In this document: positions 56,638 to 64,000 of the stretch, in pieces
Position numbering within the stretch: position 1 is the stretch's first letter
Layout: each line of letters starts with the position of its first letter
DNA from: Methylophilaceae bacterium
Lineage (GTDB): Bacteria; Pseudomonadota; Gammaproteobacteria; Burkholderiales; Methylophilaceae
DNA: 64,000 nt
Assembly (NCBI GenBank): GCA_016778465.1
Contig: JADHPM010000004.1
Coordinates: 1 to 64,000, forward strand
Direction of reading: 5' to 3'
Notes under the pieces: generated by a model
Told to the model about the DNA's origin: nothing
Databases searched by the model: none
The model's input: the letters and a program-made list of their open reading frames with translations, nothing else
Position numbers and translations under genes: made by a program

Positions 56638-56645
56638 GCTAAAGG

Positions 56646-57353
56646 TTAATCATAAAATCCGTTCAGATATTTATCCAGCTCCTCATAGGATATGGCTCCT
56701 GGAATTTTTTTGCCCGATGAGAGGACTATTGTTGGTGTTGCAGAAATACCAAGTGATCTACCTAAAGCAAGGGTCTCCTCAATGGGATTGGAGCAGTCAC
56801 CATTATTATCTACCATCCTATCATTAAGCATAAAATCAAGCCAAGCTTTTTGTCGATTAGTTGCGCACCAAATTTTTGCAGATTTTGGTTTTGCTTCGGG
56901 ATGAATATCCAAAGGATAGAGAAAGATGTAAATCGTAGCATCATTCAAATTTAAAAGAGCCTCACGTTCCAACTTTTTACAAAATGGGCAATCAACATCT
57001 GAGAATACTGCCATTTTATTTGAACCATCCCCTTTTACGATTTTAATTGAGTTTTCAAAGGGGAGATCTTTAAAGTCTATTTTGGTTAATTCATCGATAC
57101 GTGTTTGTGTCATATCTTTTCGAGATTTTGGATCAATAACCTTGCCAATAATCAAAAAAGAAAAATCTTTATCGGTATAAATAATTTGATCCCCAATTAG
57201 AACCTCGTACAAGCTGTTAAAATCTGTTTTAACTATAGATGTGACAGTAATTTCAGGGTACTGTTTTTGTATTTTTTCTTTTAAAACATTCTCATTAGCT
57301 TTCGCGAAAGTGATGAAGTGAAGAAAAATTATTCCGGCTAGTATAAGTTTCAT
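56646..57353 (-). CDS. dsbC: Periplasmic disulfide isomerase DsbC/DsbG-type
   Basis: DsbC reshuffles wrong disulfides in the periplasm. The 235-residue product has a signal peptide (about 1-19), an N-terminal dimerisation domain (about 20-80) and a thioredoxin-like domain with the active-site DVDCPFCKKLE (CPFC about 118-121) and the cis-Pro region SATPTIVL near 206. A second cysteine pair (Cys near 163 and 183) is present as in DsbC. It overlaps the upstream hydroxylase gene by four bases, at the end of the pepP-ubiH run. Confidence 0.9.
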   Translation of the reverse strand: MKLILAGIIFLHFITFAKANENVLKEKIQKQYPEITVTSIVKTDFNSLYEVLIGDQIIYTDKDFSFLIIGKVIDPKSRKDMTQTRIDELTKIDFKDLPFENSIKIVKGDGSNKMAVFSDVDCPFCKKLEREALLNLNDATIYIFLYPLDIHPEAKPKSAKIWCATNRQKAWLDFMLNDRMVDNNGDCSNPIEETLALGRSLGISATPTIVLSSGKKIPGAISYEELDKYLNGFYD

Positions 57354-58471
57354 AATGTCGCTCGTTTAATAAGAAGTGCTTTGATAAATTTACTTTTGTT
57401 AACTATAGCAAAGCCTTTTGAGATAATTTTTTTTAAATTAATATTACCATTAATAAAAATATTGCTTAGTGAATCAGTTAGGATTGAAAATTCTGCCACA
57501 TCTCTCAAGCGAGTCCTTTGATATTTTCTCAGGAAGCTTTGTAGGCCAATATCATCTGATTTTCTCTCTTCAAGAGCTTTCTCAAAAGAACGTAAATCTC
57601 TAAGCCCCAAGTTTAACCCCTGCCCTGCCATGGGATGAATTTTATGCGCCGCATCACCAATTAATAATAGTCGGTTTTTAAATAACTGCTCTGATAAAGA
57701 CCTTGATAAAGGGAACGAGGACTGATTAATGATCCGTGAACTAGGCTTGTAAATATAATTAATTCTCTCTAAGAAAACCGCTTGAAGCCCCTCCTTAGTT
57801 TTATTTATCAGCTCCTCATATAAAATGCTTTCGCATGACCATACAACCGATATTTCATTCTCTGACTGGGGCAATGTGGCTAAAATACTATCATTGAAGA
57901 AAAATTGATAGGCTGTATCGTTGCTTCCTTCAGAAAATTTACAGTTAAATGTGAGTGCAGTTTGTTCATATGTTTTCTGCTTGGGCTCGAAGTTTTCTCT
58001 GATATGTTTCATATAATTTTGATCTGCCAATAAAGCTAAGCTAAAAGGAGTATTGTCTAGCTTTACTCCATCAACTGAATTTTCGATTACTTTATTTTTG
58101 CTATGAATAATATTTATTTTTGAGTTTAATTTTCTAACACAATCAGACAAATCACTTTCCCGCACCATATATGCTAATACTTTCTGATAATTATCTTTTG
58201 CATCAATATCAATTGCCTCTCCTGAGCATGCTTCAATTAATTTCATTTTTTTAATGGGGTGAGTCTTCCGAAGAAGATCCTGATCCAAGCCAATTGACTT
58301 TAGCCAATTAAAATTTGATGGGGTAATTGCAAATGTACGATTAGATTTTTTCTTGCTAGAGGCCGTTAAATGAGATGGATTGAAGTTATTTTTATCTAAA
58401 ATATATGCTGCTAGGCTTGCAATGATCCCATCGCCCACTACAAGGATATCTTTGTTTTTACTATTTTCCAT
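57350..58471 (-). CDS. UbiH/Coq6-family FAD monooxygenase (probably second ubiquinone hydroxylase)
   Basis: This 373-residue flavoprotein has the family's C-terminal signature LLIGDAAHKIHPMAGQGLNLGLRDLRS (about 268-294; key residues GDAAH, P-AGQG) that binds FAD and substrate. The N-terminal dinucleotide loop reads VVGDGIIAS, a departure from GxGxxG, where the last Gly is Ala. GDAAH suits UbiF/UbiI/UbiL rather than UbiH. Ubiquinone synthesis needs up to three ring hydroxylations; together with the neighbouring gene it covers two. Exact position specificity cannot be assigned. It overlaps the upstream ubiH by 11 bases. Confidence 0.82.
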   Translation of the reverse strand: MENSKNKDILVVGDGIIASLAAYILDKNNFNPSHLTASSKKKSNRTFAITPSNFNWLKSIGLDQDLLRKTHPIKKMKLIEACSGEAIDIDAKDNYQKVLAYMVRESDLSDCVRKLNSKINIIHSKNKVIENSVDGVKLDNTPFSLALLADQNYMKHIRENFEPKQKTYEQTALTFNCKFSEGSNDTAYQFFFNDSILATLPQSENEISVVWSCESILYEELINKTKEGLQAVFLERINYIYKPSSRIINQSSFPLSRSLSEQLFKNRLLLIGDAAHKIHPMAGQGLNLGLRDLRSFEKALEERKSDDIGLQSFLRKYQRTRLRDVAEFSILTDSLSNIFINGNINLKKIISKGFAIVNKSKFIKALLIKRATL

Positions 58472-59594
58472 AACTCATCAATTTAACAAACTTTCTTCTA
58501 GCCAACGAGGATGTTCCTAGCGCTAAAAGGCTTAATCCTCTGAACCTATTTATACCAATTACGTCGTCATTGAAAACTGAGGCAAGATGCATCGTCAGGT
58601 AAATGATCGGTTTTTTATCAGCCAATCTTTGCTTCATGTGCTGAAACAAATTTTTGATGGCATCATCGTATCCATAATCTTCAAGGTGGCAATAAAGCAG
58701 GAAAGCATCCTGAATGCCTGTATTAAGGCCCTGTCCAGCAACTGGATGCATTATTTGAGCTGCATTACCAATAGCAATTATTGATTCAGCATGCAATTCT
58801 TTTAACCTTGACTGTATCAGCGGGAAAAGTGTTCTCTCCCCCGCATCAAAAAATTTACCAGCACGGCTACCGAATTCATTTTGTAAGTTATGAATAAATT
58901 CACCAGTTTTTTGGTCATATAAATGTTGGATTTTTTCCTTGTATCCTGTCCAAACCAAGGAATAACAGCCATCTTTAAAAGGAAGAAGAGCCAGTGGGCC
59001 AGAAGCAGTAAATCTTTCAAATGCCCTGTTATTATGTGGTTTACTCATTTTAACTTGGCAAACTAAAGCAAAATATTCCGAGTGAATCTCAGACTTATCA
59101 TAATCAATTCCCTTAATCTTAGTGCGCCCTCCATCAGCTAAAACAGCTAAATCATAAGGTACGTGTAATTCTTGACTTTTGAAGGTATAAAATATTTTCT
59201 TGTTTTCTACGTCAACATTTTTTACAGTGGCGCCTTCCAAAAAGGATTCTTTTTTAACGTTTTTTTTAAGAATTTTTAGTAGATCAGAATAGCTTACAAT
59301 ATATCCAAGGGCCTCATCTTTTGTATCCTCCAAAGTAAATAGTGCCCGACCAAAAGTACCCTTCTGACTCGTATGAATCTCATTAATAGGAATAGAAAGT
59401 GATCTGATCTCATCCCATATACCGATATGTTCAAAAACAAATTTTGAGCCATTAGACAAGGCAAGGGCTCTTTGATCAATACCGGCATTCTGCCTTCCAG
59501 CGTCCAAAATACTAAGATCATATTTGCCTTGAAGCAAACAGGCAAAGATCAGCCCAACAGGGCCGCCACCTATTATGCATATTTTTTTATTCAT
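58461..59594 (-). CDS. ubiH: Ubiquinone-biosynthesis hydroxylase UbiH
   Basis: The start is ATG at 59594, giving KICIIGGGPVGLIFACLLQG as a standard Rossmann FAD motif; earlier in-frame codons would add eight unlikely residues. The C-terminal signature is IGNAAQIMHPVAGQGLNTGIQDA, with the GNAAQ variant typical of UbiH (2-octaprenyl-6-methoxyphenol hydroxylase). It overlaps the pepP end by eight bases, and linkage to pepP and a second ubi gene is the classical ubiH arrangement. Length is 377 residues. Confidence 0.88.
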   Translation of the reverse strand: MNKKICIIGGGPVGLIFACLLQGKYDLSILDAGRQNAGIDQRALALSNGSKFVFEHIGIWDEIRSLSIPINEIHTSQKGTFGRALFTLEDTKDEALGYIVSYSDLLKILKKNVKKESFLEGATVKNVDVENKKIFYTFKSQELHVPYDLAVLADGGRTKIKGIDYDKSEIHSEYFALVCQVKMSKPHNNRAFERFTASGPLALLPFKDGCYSLVWTGYKEKIQHLYDQKTGEFIHNLQNEFGSRAGKFFDAGERTLFPLIQSRLKELHAESIIAIGNAAQIMHPVAGQGLNTGIQDAFLLYCHLEDYGYDDAIKNLFQHMKQRLADKKPIIYLTMHLASVFNDDVIGINRFRGLSLLALGTSSLARRKFVKLMSYGK

Positions 59595-60903
59595 TGAACG
59601 CGCCAACAAGGTCTTCAATTTCTTTTATTTCTTTTGGTGCCAATCGACTTAAAACTTCACAACCTAATTCAGACACACATACATCATCTTCAATTCTGAT
59701 ACCTATGCCCCAAAACTCTTTGGGAATATTCTCATTTTTTTGTATATAGCATCCGGGTTCTATTGTAAGGACATTATTTTTCTCTAATCTAATTGGTTTT
59801 CCTTCTTCGTCAACGTAATCCCCAACATCATGAACATCCATACCTAACCAATGACTTGTTCGATGCATAAAAAATTGTTTATATGACTCGGTTTCCTTTA
59901 TCTCATCGTGATTTCCTTTACATAAACCGAGCTGAATAAAACCATCAATTAGGACATCCAAGGCCGCCTCATGGGGATCCATAAAACGATTTCCTGCCTT
60001 AACTTTTAAAATTGCAGCTTTTTGTGAAGCTAAAACTAATTCATATAAATCTTTTTGTATTGGGCTAAATTTACCGTTAACTGGAAAGGTTCTTGTTATA
60101 TCCGACGCATAAGAATCAAGTTCACATCCAGCATCAATCAATAATAGGTCGCCATCTTTCATTTTCGTATCATTATTTATGTAATGCAAGGTACATGCAT
60201 TAGATCCAGAGGCAACAATTGACAAATATGCCGGCTCAACCGCTCCATTTTGCATGAATTCATGCAGCAACTCTGCCTCTACTTGATATTCAAACAAATT
60301 TGGTTTTGTAAACTGCATAGCGCGAATGTGTGCTTTTGATGAAATATCTGCTGCATGTTGCATTATTTTGATTTCACTATCAGTTTTTACACAACGCATC
60401 CTATCCATGAATCGAGCCAAATCAATAATCATTTCAGGAGATTTATAGCCAGATCTTTTTAATTTTTTGTTACTGTCAATCCATGAATGAATCATATTTT
60501 GATGGCATAAATTATTGTCAATAATGGAAAAAATTTTGGGGAATTTTGCAATTAACTTAGGAGCAATATCACTAATTTGAGAAATGTCATATGCTTCATC
60601 AAATAAGAACTCTTTTGCTGCTTGATCGGGTCCAAAAATATGGCCATTCCATATTTCTTTATCCTTATCTTTGGCCTGACAAAAGATAATAGATTTTTGC
60701 TCTTTCCCCCCAAGTAATAGAATTACAGTTCCTGGTTCGGGGAAGCCTGCAAGATAATGAAAGTAACTGTCGGAGCGAAATTTATAATGGCTATCTCTAT
60801 TTCTAAATACCTCTATCGAATTAAACAAAATGGCGACAGAATTACCAATTACATCCAATAATTCTTTTCTTCTTTTATAAAAAATACTCATATCAGTTTT
60901 CAT
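59587..60903 (-). CDS. pepP: Xaa-Pro aminopeptidase (aminopeptidase P)
   Basis: PepP removes N-terminal residues before proline. The 438-residue product has an N-terminal creatinase-like domain (about 1-165), then the pita-bread catalytic domain with metal ligands in LLIDAGCELDSYASDITRTFPV (two Asp, about 255 and 266), HRTSHWLGMDVHDVG (His, about 356), EPGCYI (Glu) and GIGIRIEDDV (Glu). The start may be M1 or the ATG four codons later. It begins four bases after murU ends. Confidence 0.93.
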   Translation of the reverse strand: MKTDMSIFYKRRKELLDVIGNSVAILFNSIEVFRNRDSHYKFRSDSYFHYLAGFPEPGTVILLLGGKEQKSIIFCQAKDKDKEIWNGHIFGPDQAAKEFLFDEAYDISQISDIAPKLIAKFPKIFSIIDNNLCHQNMIHSWIDSNKKLKRSGYKSPEMIIDLARFMDRMRCVKTDSEIKIMQHAADISSKAHIRAMQFTKPNLFEYQVEAELLHEFMQNGAVEPAYLSIVASGSNACTLHYINNDTKMKDGDLLLIDAGCELDSYASDITRTFPVNGKFSPIQKDLYELVLASQKAAILKVKAGNRFMDPHEAALDVLIDGFIQLGLCKGNHDEIKETESYKQFFMHRTSHWLGMDVHDVGDYVDEEGKPIRLEKNNVLTIEPGCYIQKNENIPKEFWGIGIRIEDDVCVSELGCEVLSRLAPKEIKEIEDLVGAFNE

Positions 60904-60907
60904 TTTT

Positions 60908-61594
60908 CTATATCACCTTTAAATTTATCGGACTTAATAGACGCTCTGGCGTTCCAATATCGAGCCATAAATCTTTAATCAGACAGCCGCACACGTTTTT
61001 TTTTCTGATTTGAGTCTCCAGCAAACTTGATAATTTATAAAACGAATTGTTCTTCACGTCCTTAAAAAAAGATTTTCGATAAACCCCCATTCCAGAAAAT
61101 GTTTTGGTATCCTCATTGACTTTCATAATCACATTACCCATAAAATCGAGGGTGAAGTCTCCTTTTAAATTGTGCTCTGGATTTTTGACCAAAAATAAAC
61201 ATGCTTCTTTATTCTTAGGCAGATCAAAATCATTAAGTTTTTTATAATTATATTCAGTAAATATATCTGAATTAATAACGACAAATGGGTCTGAGGGAAT
61301 TAAGTCTAAGGCAAACTTGATGCCGCCAGCTGTCTCAAGAACAGGTTTCTCCTCAGAGAAAATTACGTTTAAATTCCATTTGCTTCCATCACCAATGTGT
61401 GCCTTAATTTTTTCAGAGAGATAAGCAATATTAATTACAACATCCTTCATACCTAAATTTTTCAATTTCTCTAAATGCCATTCAATAAGGGGTTTACCAT
61501 GGAAATTTAATAATGGCTTAGGAATATTTTTTGTTAAATCACCCATCCTATTTCCCCGACCTGCAGCAAGCAACATAAATGTTTTATTTTTCAT
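60908..61594 (-). CDS. murU: N-acetylmuramate 1-phosphate uridylyltransferase (MurU type)
   Basis: MurU makes UDP-MurNAc from recycled MurNAc 1-phosphate, bypassing MurA/MurB, and so gives intrinsic fosfomycin resistance in pseudomonads. The 228-residue nucleotidyltransferase begins LAAGRGNRMGDLTKNIPKPLL (G-rich loop and Lys) and has NSDIFTE (about 108-114, metal Asp). The adjacent amgK supports MurU over mannose-1-phosphate guanylyltransferase. It overlaps amgK by 11 bases. Confidence 0.9.
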   Translation of the reverse strand: MKNKTFMLLAAGRGNRMGDLTKNIPKPLLNFHGKPLIEWHLEKLKNLGMKDVVINIAYLSEKIKAHIGDGSKWNLNVIFSEEKPVLETAGGIKFALDLIPSDPFVVINSDIFTEYNYKKLNDFDLPKNKEACLFLVKNPEHNLKGDFTLDFMGNVIMKVNEDTKTFSGMGVYRKSFFKDVKNNSFYKLSSLLETQIRKKNVCGCLIKDLWLDIGTPERLLSPINLKVI

Positions 61595-62555
61595 CCATCG
61601 CCCTTAAAAGAATTTTTTTTAATGGCGATAACAAAGAGTATCTTTCTGATGCTTTTAATAAATATCTTTCAACCAATGGGATATCGCTTAAATAATTATG
61701 CTTGCCGTCTCGCAATGACAATCTTGAAAAAATACCCAAGACTTTTAAATGACGTTGCACACCCATCATTTCGAATTTAAGAAAAAAATCTGAGAAGTCG
61801 TTTTTTTGCAACAATCCTTCTTTACATGCCCTCTCCCAAAATCGTACGGATTTATCAATGATAAATTCTTCTTCAAGCTCTACGTATGCATCTTTTAACA
61901 ATGAGACTAGGTCATAGGTTATAGGGCCTATTAGCGCATCTTGAAAATCAATTACACCAATATTGTTATCTTTTAGTCTCATTATATTTCTAGAATGAAA
62001 ATCTCTATGGACAAAATAAAATGGTTGCTCTTGGTTGCTTGAGAGAATTTTTTTAAACACTAAATTTAAGCTATCTAACTCATCAGCTGAAAGTAAGATT
62101 TTTTTATTTTTTATCAAATACCATGTGTTAAATAAGCTTATCTCTTCACTTAGAATCTTATCTGTATAATTATTTAAATTATTGTTTTTATTGATTTTTT
62201 GTAAATTAATTATAACCTCTATGGCTTTATTATAATAATCATCATAATTGGTCTCTCTAAATATCTGATATAAAGTTTCATTACCAAAATCCTCCAATAA
62301 AAGAAAACCATTATCCTCGTCAGTGATAAAGATTTTTGGAGCACGTATATTATTAACTAAAAGAGTTTTAGTAACAGTAATATATGATTTAATGGGCTCT
62401 CGATCAGGTGGAGCATCCATTAAAATATAACTAGCTTCATCATCTTTTAATCGAAAATATCTTCTAAAACTTGCATCCGAGGAAGCTGGCTCATACTTAA
62501 TATTCTTACCTAAATTTGTTGCAATCCATTTTTTTATAATTTGATCTCTGAGCAA
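61584..62555 (-). CDS. amgK: N-acetylmuramate/N-acetylglucosamine anomeric kinase AmgK
   Basis: AmgK phosphorylates MurNAc at C1 in peptidoglycan recycling, feeding MurU. The 323-residue APH-fold kinase has FVHRDFHSRNIM (catalytic loop, about 184-195; Asp about 187) and GVIDFQDALIGPITYDLVSL (about 203-222; metal Asp). Divergent from lptD across about 130 bases, the usual order in betaproteobacteria and pseudomonads. Confidence 0.9.
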   Translation of the reverse strand: MLRDQIIKKWIATNLGKNIKYEPASSDASFRRYFRLKDDEASYILMDAPPDREPIKSYITVTKTLLVNNIRAPKIFITDEDNGFLLLEDFGNETLYQIFRETNYDDYYNKAIEVIINLQKINKNNNLNNYTDKILSEEISLFNTWYLIKNKKILLSADELDSLNLVFKKILSSNQEQPFYFVHRDFHSRNIMRLKDNNIGVIDFQDALIGPITYDLVSLLKDAYVELEEEFIIDKSVRFWERACKEGLLQKNDFSDFFLKFEMMGVQRHLKVLGIFSRLSLRDGKHNYLSDIPLVERYLLKASERYSLLSPLKKILLRAMDEK

Positions 62556-62643
62556 TTCTTTTCCTAAAATATTAAATTATCATATGCTTTTTTAATACTT
62601 GAGTTATAATTCCTAACTAACTGATTAATATAATAGTTTTTTT

Positions 62644-62688
62644 ATGAAAAAAACAAAAATATATTTAACTAAAATCATAAAATTTTGA
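62644..62688 (+). CDS. Possible 14-residue leader ORF before lptD
   Basis: ATG at 62644 opens a frame reading MKKTKIYLTKIIKF and stopping at 62688. Its TGA overlaps the TTG proposed for lptD (TTGA). Two TATAAT hexamers (62605-62610 and 62629-62634) precede it. It could couple translation to lptD, or a one-base sequence error could hide an in-frame lptD start. There is no ribosome site I can see for either. Confidence 0.3.
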   Translation: MKKTKIYLTKIIKF

Positions 62689-64000
62689 TTACAAGCCTCC
62701 AGAATAAAAATTCTAAATTTTTTATCATTTGCGCCCTTTTTATTGCAAATTTAGCAATCGCTAAAGAAATCAATGATGATGATCTTATTATAGAGGCAGA
62801 AACACTTGAAAATCTCATTGATCGTAAATTAAAAGCAAGTGGCAATGCTGTGCTTAAAAAATCTGGCAACACAATACAGGCTGATCTTATTGAATATGAC
62901 CAAATCTCAGAAGAGCTATATGCAAGAGGAAATGTGAAATTAGATAATGGTGATTTATATGTCGAGGGCACAGAATTAGATTACTCCATCGAAAATATGA
63001 CAGGAACTATCCCTAACGCATCTTTCACAACGAGACTCAACGACGGGTCATCAAAATTCAACAATACTTTGAGAGGAACTGCTGCTGTAATTTTTTTAGA
63101 AGGAGAAAATCGAAAAAGAGGCGAAAATATCTCCATTACAACCTGTGAAGCTGGCCAGGATGATTGGTTTATCAATGCCTCAGAAGCAGAAATTAATGAT
63201 AAATCACAAAGAATAATTGCAAAAGATGCAACTTTGGAATTTCTTGATGTGCCCGTTTTTTATACCCCATATGCTAATTTTTCTTTTAATGATGAGAGAA
63301 AATCGGGATTCCTGGCTCCAAGTTTCGGATCTACCTCGCAAAGTGGATTCGAGGCGGCGACGCCCTATTATTTTAACTTATCGCCAGATACGGATGCCAC
63401 TGTAACGCCGCGTTACTATGAAAAAAGAGGGGCACAGCTATCTACAGAGTACCGTTATTTAAAAAAAGATTATAAGGGTGTAAGCCAAATTGAATACATG
63501 CCAAATGACGATGAAAATCCCGACCGTGATGACCGTTATTCATTTAAAATTCACCATTTTCAAGACTTTGGACATGGATTTTCTGGGCATCTAAAATACG
63601 AAAAAGTATCAGACGACGATTATTTTGCAGACCTCTCCTCACTTGTATCTTTGACCAGTCAAGTGAGTTTGCCGCAGGAGCTTAAACTTAACTACAGAAA
63701 AGACGATTTCAGCGCCACACTGCTGACACAAACATTTGATAATCTATCTACATCCTCACCTTACGAAAGGTTACCGAGCCTGCAGATGTCTCACACCAAA
63801 GATTTTGAGGATATTTATGGGAATAATTATTTAGAAACGAAATTTTCCTTTGAAGCCACTGAATTTCAACGAAACAGTGACTTTACAGGAAGTAGCCCCG
63901 AGGGGACAAGAATAACCTCGAGACCATCCGTAGCAGTTCCCTTTGAAGCTAGTTATGGCTACTTAAAACCCAAAATCACTGCTGATATCAAGCACTACAA
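62685..64000 (+). CDS. lptD: LPS-assembly outer-membrane protein LptD, N-terminal part (cut by window edge)
   Basis: LptD and LptE form the outer-membrane translocon that inserts LPS. About 438 residues are visible. The frame opens at TTG 62685 with a signal peptide (h-region FFIICALFIANLAIA, cleavage before KEIND). An OstA/LptA-like beta-jellyroll domain (about 30-160) follows: GNAVLKKSGNTIQADLIEYD, ARGNVKLDNGD. The barrel follows from about 190 with FYTPYANFSFNDERKSGFLAPSFG. No ATG serves the frame. Gene continues beyond 64000. Divergent from amgK. Confidence 0.88.
   Translation, partial: MITSLQNKNSKFFIICALFIANLAIAKEINDDDLIIEAETLENLIDRKLKASGNAVLKKSGNTIQADLIEYDQISEELYARGNVKLDNGDLYVEGTELDYSIENMTGTIPNASFTTRLNDGSSKFNNTLRGTAAVIFLEGENRKRGENISITTCEAGQDDWFINASEAEINDKSQRIIAKDATLEFLDVPVFYTPYANFSFNDERKSGFLAPSFGSTSQSGFEAATPYYFNLSPDTDATVTPRYYEKRGAQLSTEYRYLKKDYKGVSQIEYMPNDDENPDRDDRYSFKIHHFQDFGHGFSGHLKYEKVSDDDYFADLSSLVSLTSQVSLPQELKLNYRKDDFSATLLTQTFDNLSTSSPYERLPSLQMSHTKDFEDIYGNNYLETKFSFEATEFQRNSDFTGSSPEGTRITSRPSVAVPFEASYGYLKPKITADIKHY

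Overview
The window is a dense stretch of a small AT-rich (roughly 35-37% G+C by eye) proteobacterial chromosome. About 97% is coding, and most neighbouring genes overlap or are separated by fewer than 30 bases. Gene order is betaproteobacterial: lptD divergent from amgK-murU-pepP-ubiH, the TrpH-M50-trpS-scpA-scpB-rluB run, ispZ-yciI-bolA-ppiC, lpxK/kdsB with exbBD, ispA-dxs-folE2, and ruvX-pyrR-pyrB. An MxaD-like protein and several PQQ-type or beta-propeller periplasmic proteins suggest a methylotroph. My best guess is a streamlined Methylophilales lineage (OM43 or Ca. Methylopumilus type), inferred from content without any database comparison.

Layout. 1-310 is the start of cysM, followed on the same strand by dsbB. 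857-7344 (+) holds xseA, kup, an M48 lipoprotein, dapD, a frameshifted yffB/arsC-like gene and dapE. 7334-12316 (-) holds rluB, scpB, scpA, trpS, an M50 protease and a PHP phosphoesterase. 12369-14225 (+) is the septation/BolA/PpiC cluster. 14232-16260 is feoAB behind a promoter with a clear Fur box. 16343-27778 (+) runs purL, an exported ankyrin protein, two beta-propeller proteins, sucCD, a second exported ankyrin protein, nadE and glnB. 27775-34418 (-) is an eight-gene envelope operon (lolC, lolD, exbB, exbD, msbA, lpxK, ycaR, kdsB). 34462-41755 (+) holds ribE, ribBA, ruvX, pyrR, pyrB, a tiny Lys/Ala-rich gene with its own promoter and terminator, yggS, proC, mnmA and nadC. 41822-45695 (+) is ilvBHC-psd. 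rppH lies opposite at 45705-46181. 46244-52187 (+) holds a YVTN propeller, mxaD-like, an esterase, xseB, ispA, dxs and folE2. 52184-55009 (-) holds an MFS transporter, aroC and an RluE-like gene. 55024-56256 (+) is icd. 56287-62555 (-) holds cspA, dsbC, two UbiH-family hydroxylases, pepP, murU and amgK. lptD starts at about 62685 (+) and runs off the end.

Most genes are housekeeping: lysine/peptidoglycan precursors (dapD, dapE, murU, amgK), envelope export (msbA, lpxK, kdsB, lolCD, lptD), disulfide chemistry (dsbB, dsbC), chromosome condensation (scpAB), isoprenoid and quinone synthesis (ispA, dxs, ubiH), branched-chain amino acids, and NAD (nadE, nadC). I saw no tRNA or rRNA gene, CRISPR array, insertion sequence, prophage or defence locus, and no gene-free stretch over 300 bases. 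The least ordinary items are a 38-residue Lys/Ala repeat protein on its own short transcription unit, with a terminator hairpin 8 bases before yggS, a one-base frameshift in the yffB-like gene, a compact FeoB, a RibBA whose C-terminal half lacks GTP cyclohydrolase II residues, and the exported propeller/ankyrin genes around sucCD.
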